Assembly (NCBI GenBank): GCA_016707205.1
Contig: JADJHZ010000017.1
Coordinates: 1-64,000, forward strand
Direction: 5' to 3'
DNA from: Haliscomenobacter sp.
GTDB taxonomy: Bacteria; Bacteroidota; Bacteroidia; Chitinophagales; Saprospiraceae
DNA: 64,000 bases
A model generated the notes under the pieces. That model had not been told where the DNA came from. It searched no databases and was given only the letters and a program-made list of their open reading frames with translations. The translations under genes were made by a program, and so were the position numbers. Shown piece after piece: positions 54,948-63,537 of this stretch (the first letter of the stretch is position 1; each line of letters starts with the position of its first letter).

Positions 54948-55024
54948 GGAGCAGGGATTAGGGATTAGGAGCAGAGAGCAGGGGCAGATGCTTTCTGCTC
55001 CCTGCTCTCTGCTCCCTAATCCCT
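54944..55024. repeat. TAGGGAGCAGGGATT heptamer inverted array
   Basis: GGGAGCA/GGGATTA units, then CTGCTCCC units, forming inverted arms of about 30 nt around CAGATGCTTTCTG. The TAG stop of the preceding gene is the first TAG of the array. It ends 13 bp before the next ATG. Confidence 0.88.
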
Positions 55025-55037
55025 CAAAAACAACCCA

Positions 55038-56864
55038 ATGTGCGGAATAGCCGGTTTTTTTGATGCAAGTCTGGAAGAAAGTTCCCGCCGACAGGTCATG
55101 GAGAACATGCTGGAGGCGATCGCACACCGGGGGCCGGATGCGCGGGATTTCCGCATGTACGGTCCGTTGGCTCTTGGGCACAACCGGTTGAGTATCATCG
55201 ACCTGAGCGAAGAGGCCAACCAACCCATGGAACGGGACGGCTATAGCCTGATCTTTAACGGGGAAGTGTATAATTATGTCGAGATCCGGGAAGAGCTCCA
55301 TGCCCTGGGGAGGCGGTTCCAAACCAGTTCGGATACCGAGGTGGTGCTGGCCGCTTACCGGGAATGGGGGGAAGCTTGCGTTGAGCGTTTTGTGGGGATG
55401 TGGGCGTTCGCGCTGTGGGATGGGCCCAGCCAAAAACTCTTCTGTTCGCGCGACCGTTTCGGGATCAAGCCCTTTTACTACATCCGGCAGGGCGCGCGCC
55501 TGTACTTCGCTTCCGAGGCCAAAGCGCTGAAGCGTTGCCCTTTGTTCTCCGCGGCATTGAACCCGTCGCAGGTAGCCCGCTACCTCCAGTTGGGATGGAT
55601 GTCGTACCAGGAGGAAACCTTCTATTCGGATGTTCTTCAGCTTCCTGCCGCCCATAACCTGATCTGGCAGGAAGGCAATTTGCATACCCGGCCGTATTGG
55701 GATGTCCCAACCGGGCGCCGCATCGGGCTTTCCTTCCCGGAAGCCCGGGAATTATTCCGCGAGCGGTTTTACGACAGCATCCGGCTCCACCTGCGCAGCG
55801 ACGTAGAAGTAGGCGGTTGTCTGAGCGGGGGAATCGACAGTTCCTCTATCGTATCGGTAGTGGGCGCTACACATCCGGAGCTCGCTTTCCATACCTTTAC
55901 GATCTATTACGAAGGGCAGCGCGGGATGGACGAACGGTCGTTTGCCCGCCAGGTCGGGGCCAAATACCCCAACCTCATCGCCCACGAATACCAGCCCCGG
56001 GAAGAAGACATAGCCGGCTGCTTTGAGCATTTTTTGTGGGCTCAGGACTTTCCACCTGCGGGGTCATCCCCTTTCTCCCAGTATTTTGTCATGCAGCTTG
56101 CGCGGCAACACGGCATGAAGGTAATGCTCGACGGACAGGGGTCGGACGAATACCTGATCGGTTACCTCCGGTCGTTCTACCGGCTGATTGGCCAGGCGTT
56201 GCCGGGGTTTGGCGCGTTTTCCATCTGGAAGGACCACGTCCGGCGGGAAAGCTATTCCCTGGCCGAGGCAGCAAAACGGTTTGGAAAAGGCGCTGCCTCC
56301 TGGATCATGGACGAGCAGGCATTGGCCGAACTCGAGTACCACCATTTGCTGCCGTTTATGCCCCTGGACCGCAAAGCGCCGTTCGCCCTCGCCAGGAATG
56401 GCCGGGATAAAGTGGATAACTTCCTGTACCACCTGCTTTTTCACACGGAATTACCTTCCTTACTGCACTACGAAGACCGGAATTCGATGGCCTTTTCCAT
56501 CGAATCCCGGGTGCCGTTCCTGGACCACCGGCTCGTCGAACTGGCCTTTTCCCTTCCAACCGATTACAAGGCCCATCAGGGGATTACCAAGCATATTCTC
56601 CGGGAATCGCTCCGGGAGGAGTTGCCGGAAGAAATTTATGCCCGAAAAGACAAAAAAGGGTTTGTATCCCCTGGAGAAGTGCAGTGGCTCCGGGGGCCGC
56701 TTCGGTTTCTGCTGGATCTCCCCTTTGAGCCCATCGAAGGGTTCGACACCCGCAAAGCCAACCAGATCATCGAGCGGTACAAACAAGGAGATAACACCCA
56801 GGCCAAGCTGATCTGGCGCCTTGCCCTGCTCAATTATTGGCGAACCAAACCAAGCGCTTCATGA
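55038..56864 (+). CDS. asnB: Asparagine synthase-like amidotransferase, copy 2
   Basis: 608 residues with Cys2 (MCGIAGFFD), HRGPDARDF, FNGEVYNY and the PP-loop SGGIDSSSI. It is clearly a different paralogue from copy 1 rather than a recent duplicate. The C-terminal synthetase domain includes IESRVPFLDHRLVELAF and PEEIYARKDKKGF. Its last codons overlap the next gene (ATGA), tying it to glycan synthesis. It probably amidates a sugar acid. Confidence 0.87.
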   Translation: MCGIAGFFDASLEESSRRQVMENMLEAIAHRGPDARDFRMYGPLALGHNRLSIIDLSEEANQPMERDGYSLIFNGEVYNYVEIREELHALGRRFQTSSDTEVVLAAYREWGEACVERFVGMWAFALWDGPSQKLFCSRDRFGIKPFYYIRQGARLYFASEAKALKRCPLFSAALNPSQVARYLQLGWMSYQEETFYSDVLQLPAAHNLIWQEGNLHTRPYWDVPTGRRIGLSFPEARELFRERFYDSIRLHLRSDVEVGGCLSGGIDSSSIVSVVGATHPELAFHTFTIYYEGQRGMDERSFARQVGAKYPNLIAHEYQPREEDIAGCFEHFLWAQDFPPAGSSPFSQYFVMQLARQHGMKVMLDGQGSDEYLIGYLRSFYRLIGQALPGFGAFSIWKDHVRRESYSLAEAAKRFGKGAASWIMDEQALAELEYHHLLPFMPLDRKAPFALARNGRDKVDNFLYHLLFHTELPSLLHYEDRNSMAFSIESRVPFLDHRLVELAFSLPTDYKAHQGITKHILRESLREELPEEIYARKDKKGFVSPGEVQWLRGPLRFLLDLPFEPIEGFDTRKANQIIERYKQGDNTQAKLIWRLALLNYWRTKPSAS

Positions 56865-57874
56865 AGTATTCGATCATCATAGCGACCTTTAACCGCCTGG
56901 AAGAGCTCAAAGAGCTGATTGCTTCGGTTCGGGCATTCGATTTTCCGAAAGACGGGTTTGAGTTGATCATTTCAGACGACGGCTCCTGGGACGGCACGGG
57001 CGAATACCTCCGGGCTCAGTCCTTCGATTTTCCGTTTCAGTATCTTTTCCAGGAGAACAAAGGTCCGGGCGAAGCCCGCAACCACGGCATGCGCCAGGCG
57101 CGGGGTGATTATTTCCTTTTTATCGACTCGGATTGCATCATCCCTTCCGATTACCTAACCAAAGTAGACCGTTTTCTCGAAGCCCAGCCAGTCGACGCGT
57201 TCGGCGGTCCCGACGATTGCCATCCCAGCTTTCCGCCGCTGCTGAAGGCGATCAACTATTCCATGACTTCGTTCCTGGGCACAGGCGGCACGCGGGGGTC
57301 GAAAAAGAGCGTCACCAAATTCTACCCGCGCAGTTTTAACATGGGCATACACCGCAAGGTATTCGGGCAAATCGGAGGTATGAACCAGCTGCGCCACGGC
57401 CAGGACATGGACCTGTCGGCCCGGATCTACGAAGCGGGGTTCAAGGTAGCCCTCATACCGGACGCGTTCGTCTACCACAAGCGGCGGACCAACCTGCGCC
57501 GGTTTTACAAACAGATCTTCAACTGGGGCGTAGCGCGCATCAACCTGGGTGCGAAGTACCCGGATCTCCTCAAGCCCATCCATCTGGCGCCCGCCGCGCT
57601 GGTTGCCGGCGCCGCGCTGGTGGTCTTGCTGGCCGTTTTCTTTCCCCTGGGAAAACTGCTGCTAATGCTGATGCTGGCCGGCATAGCCGGGGTAGCCGCG
57701 CTCGCGTTCGCGCAATCATTCCAGCGGTATAAGAGCCTGCGCGTTTCCCTGTTGTCCATCGTCACCCTGTTTTTACAGGTCTTCGCCTACGGCATGGGCG
57801 CGTGGAGCGGTATTTGGCAGAAAGTGACAGGCCGTAAAGTGGCGAAAGGGTTTACGAGGGACTATTATAAGTGA
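56861..57874 (+). CDS. GT2 family glycosyltransferase with membrane helices
   Basis: 337 residues from MKYSIIIATFNRL. GT-A motifs are YSIIIATFNR, SDDGSWDGT, GPGEARNHGM and DSDCI (DxD). The acceptor-side RHGQDMDLSARIYEAG carries the general base. Two or three C-terminal helices (about 245-315) anchor it. The start overlaps the preceding stop by ATGA. It is followed directly by repeats, which may end the transcription unit. Confidence 0.9.
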   Translation: MKYSIIIATFNRLEELKELIASVRAFDFPKDGFELIISDDGSWDGTGEYLRAQSFDFPFQYLFQENKGPGEARNHGMRQARGDYFLFIDSDCIIPSDYLTKVDRFLEAQPVDAFGGPDDCHPSFPPLLKAINYSMTSFLGTGGTRGSKKSVTKFYPRSFNMGIHRKVFGQIGGMNQLRHGQDMDLSARIYEAGFKVALIPDAFVYHKRRTNLRRFYKQIFNWGVARINLGAKYPDLLKPIHLAPAALVAGAALVVLLAVFFPLGKLLLMLMLAGIAGVAALAFAQSFQRYKSLRVSLLSIVTLFLQVFAYGMGAWSGIWQKVTGRKVAKGFTRDYYK

Positions 57875-57918
57875 GTGGTTGGTGGTTAGTTGTTTAGGGA
57901 GCAGGGAGCAGGGAGCAA
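57872..57918. repeat. GTGGTTG then GGGAGCA arrays, joined
   Basis: Begins at the TGA stop (GTGAGTGGTTGGTGGTTAG) and then switches to GGGAGCAGGGAGCAGGGAGCA. Two of the intergenic repeat families are fused end to end here. Confidence 0.85.
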
Positions 57919-57934
57919 ATAACTGATCGTAATT

Positions 57935-58035
57935 CGAGGCTTTAGCCTCGTGCCCACTACCTCGGTGAGGCTCTGCCTCACAAGCTGCGAAGTAGCTCAA
58001 TGTTTACCTCGATCCCTGTCTGGCGGTATCCAGAC
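57935..58035. repeat. Three consecutive short hairpins (REP-like)
   Basis: Perfect stems CGAGGCT-tt-AGCCTCG, then GTGAGGC-tct-GCCTCAC, then GTCTGG-cggtat-CCAGAC, spaced by 14 and 36 nt. They lie between a glycosyltransferase and the gmhA-like gene. Could terminate transcription or be extragenic palindromes. Confidence 0.7.
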
Positions 58036-58071
58036 CGAAACCTCGCGAAGTGATCATCATATAAGAATACT

Positions 58072-58626
58072 ATGAAAACTCAAATTGAAACCATTATATC
58101 GGACAGCATCGCGGTCAAACAACGGTTGCTGGAAGACGAGGCCTTGGTAGGCAGGTTGCAGGAGGTGGCAGAGGCGTGCATCGCCTGCTTTAAAGCGGAC
58201 GGCAAACTATTGTTTTGCGGCAACGGCGGGAGCGCGGCCGACGCCCAGCACCTTTCGGCGGAGCTTTCCGGGCGGTTTTACAAAGACCGGGCCCCGTTGT
58301 TTGCCGAAGCGCTTCACGTGAACACATCGTTTCTAACGGCGGTGGCCAACGATTACTCCTACGACGAAGTATACGCGCGCATGGTGCGTGCGGCGGGCCG
58401 GCCGGGAGACGTGCTCTTTGCGATTTCCACCTCCGGCAACTCGGGCAATATTCTCCGGGCGGTAGAGGCCGCCAAAGCCCAGGGCATGCTTGTGGTAGGC
58501 ATGACCGGAGAAAGCGGAGGAAAGATGCGGGAAGCCTGCGATTACCTGCTCAACGTGCCTTCCACGGTGACGCCCCGTATTCAGGAATCGCATATTTTGA
58601 TGGGACATATTTTGTGCGAGAGTTGA
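58072..58626 (+). CDS. gmhA: Phosphoheptose isomerase (GmhA-like SIS protein)
   Basis: 184 residues of SIS fold. FCGNGGSAADAQHLSAELSGRF binds the phosphate and substrate, and SGNSGNILRAVEAAKAQG and the C-terminal QESHILMGH complete the GmhA set. It isomerises sedoheptulose 7-phosphate to D-glycero-D-manno-heptose 7-phosphate for LPS core or S-layer heptose. GmhB and HldE-type partners are not seen here. Confidence 0.88.
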   Translation: MKTQIETIISDSIAVKQRLLEDEALVGRLQEVAEACIACFKADGKLLFCGNGGSAADAQHLSAELSGRFYKDRAPLFAEALHVNTSFLTAVANDYSYDEVYARMVRAAGRPGDVLFAISTSGNSGNILRAVEAAKAQGMLVVGMTGESGGKMREACDYLLNVPSTVTPRIQESHILMGHILCES

Positions 58627-58651
58627 TTGAGGAAGGTGTTTGGGGGTAGGA

Positions 58652-59842
58652 TCATAGAAAAGCCGCTTCCAGGTCTTTCTGGATATTTTCGGCATTCAGG
58701 GTTTCTTTGACCGCTTTAAAGCCTTTTTCGCCCATTGCCTTTCGCGCTTCATCGTGTTCGGCCATCCAGATCATGCCGTTCAGGAATTCTGCGTCGTTGG
58801 CAAAAGACAATCCACAGGCGTAGGCGTTCACCAGTTCTTCCTGCGGTTTGCAATCCGAAACCAACAGCGCTTTTCCTCCATACATGTATTGGTATATTTT
58901 ATTGGCGATGCCCGATTCGTGCTGAGGGTCTTTGGAGAAAGGGGCCAAACAAACGTCTGCCAAAGCCAAATAGGAAGGAAGTTCGGATAGATCGATCCAG
59001 GGAACATAAGCCAGCCGGGGTTGGATCATCGGGTCGTCCAGGAATTCCTGGAACCGGGCCCGGTCGGATTTATCCACGGGTCCGATTAGAAGCAAGCTGC
59101 CTTGGTAGCCTCTTTCAAGGTATTGCTTAAACACCTCAAAGATTCTGAAAATGCCGCGTCGCGCCGCAATGACTCCAAAATAAAAAAAGACCGGGTTTTG
59201 TAGCGAAGACCCCACGGAAGACAGATCCTGGACCGGATAACTTTCCATGGTCTCCAGATCGGGTACATTGGGCACGACAAACACCTTTCCGGGATCGAGA
59301 AAGCGATGCCGGGCGAGAAGGTCTTCGCGAAACGACCCGCTCAACGCGATAATCCGGGAAGCATACTTCAGGTACCGCCCTTCCTTTGCGGCCCATCGAT
59401 TCGGCCGGGTGAGCAGTTTGCGCCAGAACCCCCGGTTCCAGTCGAAGGTTTTGATCGCTTCCGGAAAGTGCTCGTGGAGGTCGAGCACGATAGGGATCTG
59501 CTTATTCAACGAGCGGGCAGCCAGAAAAGCGGCCCGGGACATGTACAGGTCGTGCACGTGGAGCGTGTCCGGCTGAAAAGACAGAATAAATGTTCGGATG
59601 TGCCGGGCCCAAATCCATTCATAGAGCGGAAAGGTGTTGATCAGCCCAAATAACCAGCCTTGCAGTTTGCGGGAAAAAGGGATGCGTTGTACCCGCGCAG
59701 GCACGGCATCCGGATAGGTTTTTCCATCAAAGGCAAAGCACAGGACCCCCATCTCAAAGCCGCCATTACGGAGGAGTTTGATTTCCCGCTTCACCCGAAC
59801 GTCGTCGTTGAGGTCGTTGTCGACGATTACGCCAATTTTCAT
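58652..59842 (-). CDS. GT4 family glycosyltransferase
   Basis: 396 residues, GT-B. MKIGVIVDNDLNDDVRVKREIKLLRNGG begins the N-terminal Rossmann domain. IVLDLHEHFPE lies in the acceptor part, and VFVVPNVPD, FFYFGVIAARRG and HESGIANKIYQYMYGGKALLVSD form the donor part. It is encoded opposite to the rest of the cluster, convergent with gmhA (26 bp) and divergent from the flippase. Acceptor and donor are unknown. Confidence 0.88.
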   Translation of the reverse strand: MKIGVIVDNDLNDDVRVKREIKLLRNGGFEMGVLCFAFDGKTYPDAVPARVQRIPFSRKLQGWLFGLINTFPLYEWIWARHIRTFILSFQPDTLHVHDLYMSRAAFLAARSLNKQIPIVLDLHEHFPEAIKTFDWNRGFWRKLLTRPNRWAAKEGRYLKYASRIIALSGSFREDLLARHRFLDPGKVFVVPNVPDLETMESYPVQDLSSVGSSLQNPVFFYFGVIAARRGIFRIFEVFKQYLERGYQGSLLLIGPVDKSDRARFQEFLDDPMIQPRLAYVPWIDLSELPSYLALADVCLAPFSKDPQHESGIANKIYQYMYGGKALLVSDCKPQEELVNAYACGLSFANDAEFLNGMIWMAEHDEARKAMGEKGFKAVKETLNAENIQKDLEAAFL

Positions 59843-59955
59843 ATGCTAATGTTTCAAAAACTTTTGCAAGATAGGGTCCATTGTCGTTTTTTTTGCTTGT
59901 CCGACCTCATGATGCCTACTTTCCATTCCTTCCGGGGAATTCAGATTGGATTATT

Positions 59956-59963
59956 TAGCTTTG
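59956..59963 (+). promoter_or_regulatory. -7 box (TAGCTTTG) upstream of the flippase
   Basis: Exact TAnnTTTG, 17 bp before the ATG at 59981. It supports this start over the longer open frame that runs antisense through the GT4 gene. Confidence 0.4.
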
Positions 59964-59980
59964 CTTTTCAAAGACCAAAA

Positions 59981-61449
59981 ATGGGGATCATCATACGGCA
60001 GGTTACAAAGCGCTCGATCATTACGTACACAGGGGTAGCCATTGGGGCAATCAGCACGTTATTCATATATCCACTGGACAAAGAAACGTATGGCTTGGCT
60101 CAATTTATCCTGAGCATGGCTGCTTTGCTCGTTCCATTTGCCGGATTGGGCGTCAATACGCTCGTCGTTAGGTATTTTCCTCTATTCAGGAACCCGGAGA
60201 GCCGGCACCACGGTTTTCTTGGGTTTTTATTGGTTTATGCCCTGGCTGCTTTATGTCTTTTCTGGGGGGCTGTCGCGCTTTTTAAAAAGCCCTTTCTTCA
60301 GCTTCTGGACACGTTGCACTTCGACGTAGATCTCTTTCAGGACAATTTCCTTTTCATCGGTCTTATCCTGTGTTTTCTGGTCTTTAGCAACATCTTGGAA
60401 GCCCATTCCAGCAATTTTAACCGGGTGGCAATTCGTCCATTTTTTCGAATTGCTTCAAAAGTGGCTCTGCCTGTGGTTTTTCTTCTGTTTTGGGTCATTA
60501 TGTGTAAACCTGTTTTCCTTTCGGCTGGTGTTAGCGGGAATTCCGTTTGTGGGCCTGATCGGCATGGTGTGGTACGTGGGGGTGGCTTGGGCAGTTACTT
60601 GCGCCTTGAACCGGCTTTCCTGACGCCTTCCTTGTTTCGGCAAATGGGAAACTTCGCGCTTTTTGGCATCCTTTCGAGCCTGGCCGGGACCCTTCCTTTC
60701 CGTATCGATTCCATTATGGTAGCTTCGATGATCGACGTCGGAAGCAATGGGATCTATTCTATTTCCAACTTCATTGTAAACGTGATCGAAATCCCTTATC
60801 TGGCCATTGTCGCTATTGCCGCTCCGATTATCGCCGGCGCTTTTCAGCGCCGGGCGCAAGGAGAGATTCGGGACCTTTACCGAAAAGGGTCTTTGAATTT
60901 GCTGATTGCCGGTATGCTGGCTTTCCTTCTGGTCTGGATTTCCGTCGACGATCTGCCTGGCTTACCCCCGCTATGACGAGTTGGTAGCAGGACAGGGGTC
61001 ATCCTGGTTCTGGGATTGACAAAAGCCATGACGATGTCATTGGGCCTCAGCAACTACATCATCGACTTGTCCCCATATTACCGATTCAACTTTTTCAATC
61101 TTTTGGTTACCGCCGTTCTCAACATCGGTCTCAACTATATGCTGATCCCAAAATACGGAATCCTGGGTGCGGCTTATGCCACCGGAACCGCTTTCCTCCT
61201 CATGAACTTTACGGGGTCCTCTTCACCGCAATCCGGCAAAATGCACCCTTTACCTGGAAAACCTATCCGTCGTTGGGTTGGCCTCGGCGGTGTATTTTTC
61301 CAGTTTCCTGTTCCCAAACGCCCTGGCCTTTGGCGAACATCGCCTTGAACAGCGCCATCGTGGTCGTGGAATTTGTCTTACCTTTGTTGCTCTTCCGGGT
61401 TTCACCTGACCTCAACAGAGTCTTCGAGCAGGTGAAAGAACGATTTTGA
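59981..61449 (+). pseudogene. Polysaccharide flippase (MATE/Wzx-like, oligosaccharide export), multiple frameshifts
   Basis: About 490 residues when the frames are joined, a usual Wzx length. The start MGIIIRQVTKRSIITYTGVAIG and SLAGTLPFRIDSIMVASMID are typical of this family, which flips lipid-linked glycan across the inner membrane. The frame changes near 60500, 60600, 60965, 61005, 61220 and 61340. Between these the homologous sequence continues without loss (ELVAGQGVILVLGLTKAM, then NFFNLLVTAVLNIGLNYMLIPKYG). The last helices and SPDLNRVFEQVKERF end at a stop. All segments remain conserved, so sequencing error is more likely than decay. Confidence 0.75.
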
Positions 61450-61477
61450 GAATGCGTTGATCAAGTTTTGTCGCAAA

Positions 61478-62407
61478 ATGCAGGTGTTGGTAACAGGCGG
61501 AGCGGGGTTTATCGGATCGCACCTGGTGGAGCGCTGCTCTCCCGGGGAATCGCGGTGCGGGTATTGAGCAGGGAAGCTGCCCCAATCAATCTCCAGGCTG
61601 TGCTTCACCACCCGATGCTGGACATTGCCGTGGGGATGTCATGGAAGGCATCGATTGGGAACAGGCTACGGAGGGCATCCATGCCGTTTTCCATTTCAGT
61701 GGGGACATTGCCCCGGCGCTCGCACCAGTTTTTTGTCCCGGGACCTCGAAAATACGGTTCTTTTAGGCTTGCAGATGCTGGATGGCGCGGTTAAAAGCGG
61801 GGTTAAACAAATCATCTTTCCTTCTTCGGGAGGAGCGGTTTACGGCGCTTCTCATCAGGAAACCATTCCCGAAAATCACCCCCAGGAACCTGTATCTTCC
61901 TATGGCATAACCAAACTGGCTTTTGAAAAATACCTTCATTTGTATCAATACGAATACGGGATTGACTATACGGTATTCCGGATCTCCAATGCGTTTGGGC
62001 CCCGGCAGAATCTTCACCGCCCCCAAGGGGTGATCTCGCACTGGCTGAACCAGATCCTCCAAAACGGCGCCATCGAAGTCTGGGGAAACGGTACGGTTGT
62101 TCGGGACTATCTGTATATTTCCGATGTAATCGAAGGCATGTTGTTGGGCCTTGAGGAGGCGGCACAGAATAAGGTTTACAACCTTGGGTCGGGAAGCGGC
62201 GTTTCCCTCAACCAAATCATCGAACGAATGCGATCGGTTCTGGGGCTAGCTTTCGATGTCACGTATAAAAACCAATACCACAGCGATGTGCCCCATAACG
62301 TTTTGTGTATCGAAAAAGTACAACGCGAACTGGGTTGGAAGCCCTCGGTAGGCATGGAGGAAGGACTTTGGTATGCTTTTGAACACTTAAAAAACCGGAA
62401 TGTCTAA
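61478..62407 (+). pseudogene. NAD-dependent sugar epimerase/dehydratase, frameshifted
   Basis: About 310 residues. The first 19 residues show the Rossmann motif GGAGFIGSHLVER. The frame then shifts near 61530, 61635 and 61720. From about 61740 it is open to the end and contains the catalytic SSYGITK (Tyr-x3-Lys) and AVYGASHQE. Later motifs are VFRISNAFGPRQN and VRDYLYISDV. Extended SDR of the UDP-glucose 4-epimerase type. It overlaps the following glycosyltransferase gene by 8 bp, which supports one operon. Confidence 0.78.
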
Positions 62408-63517
62408 AACCATTGTCATCGCCGCCACCGATGGCTCCAATTCTTCGTTTATCCGGGCTCATTCCCGGCTGCTTCCGGCGAAAACCTATTTGATCGAAGG
62501 GGCAGCGCTACCGCTTTTCGACCACAATGGGAAACCCTTCTTTTCTGGCCTTCGATGGGTCCAGCAAATCGAATCTGGCCTGAAACGGTTTGGTATCAAT
62601 GGCTTTTTCTTCCGGGAACGGGCCATCAAGAAATACCTCAAAGCTGTTAATGCGGATGCAGTCCTCGCCGAATATGGCCATACCGGCGTTCGGATGATGG
62701 ATATTTGCGCAGAACTCGGCATTCCTCTTTTTGTCTATTTCCTCGGCTACGACGGCTATATCGACTGGGTTTTGAAAAAGTACGGGCATCGATACCAAGA
62801 ATTCAACGACAAAGCCAAGGCGTTATCTGCGTCTCGCGCGATTTAGTCGAGCAGCTAAAAACTTGGGGTACGGGAAGACATCTTGCACTACAACCCTTGC
62901 GGCCCCAACAACCTGGACATGGAACAGGTGAACCCGGAAAAAGCCAGCCCCTTTTTGTTGCCGTAGGGGCATTTGACGAACGAAAAGGGCCCCACTTCAC
63001 GATCCAGGCGTTGGCCAAAGCCGCCGCTCAGGTTAACGGCATGGAGTTACACATGGTCGGCGATGGCCCCCTGTGGGAAAGGTGTAAAAAACTGGCCCGG
63101 GAACTGGGCGTCGAAGACCGCGTCTTCTTTTTGGGGAAAAAGACCCTTCAGGAAATTCACGACCTGGAGCGCAGGGCACGCGCTTTTGTCCAGCATTCTA
63201 TTGTTGCCCCCGTAACAGGCGACAGCGAAGGCACTCCTGTAGCCATCGTAGAAGCTTCAGCTGCAGGCCTGCCGGTCATTGCGACCCGCCATGCAGGCAT
63301 CAAAGACACCATTATTCACGGAAAAACCGGATTCCTGGTCGGTGAAACGGACGTGGATGCGATGGCAGAATATATGGTCCTCCTGGCCTCCGAACCGGAA
63401 TTAGCCGGTACATTGGGAGCAGCCGGAGCCCAATTTACCCGTTCGGAATTTGCCCAGGAAAAATTGATCCATACTCTTTGGGGAATCCTTTCCTCTGCTT
63501 GGGAAAACCCACAATAA
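62400..63517 (+). pseudogene. GT4 family glycosyltransferase, frameshifted
   Basis: About 370 residues. The first 140 are in one frame (MSKTIVIAATDGSNSSF, DAVLAEYGHTG, FVYFLGYDGY). The sequence then continues in a second frame with GVICVSRDLVEQLKTWG, moves to a third (EDILHYNPCGPNN) and returns at about 62955. It then runs to the stop with FVAVGAFDERKGPHF and the donor-binding EGTPVAIVEASAAGLPVIAT. All GT4 landmarks are present in order. Confidence 0.77.
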
Positions 63518-63537
63518 TCCCATTTATTCTATTGGTT

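Noticed and set aside
54078..55685. 535-codon open frame on the minus strand across both asparagine synthase genes
   Set aside because: It reads straight through a heptamer array and two conserved genes, with no recognisable motifs.
57895..57918. Possible CRISPR or phage attachment repeats
   Set aside because: Units are direct heptamers without spacers.
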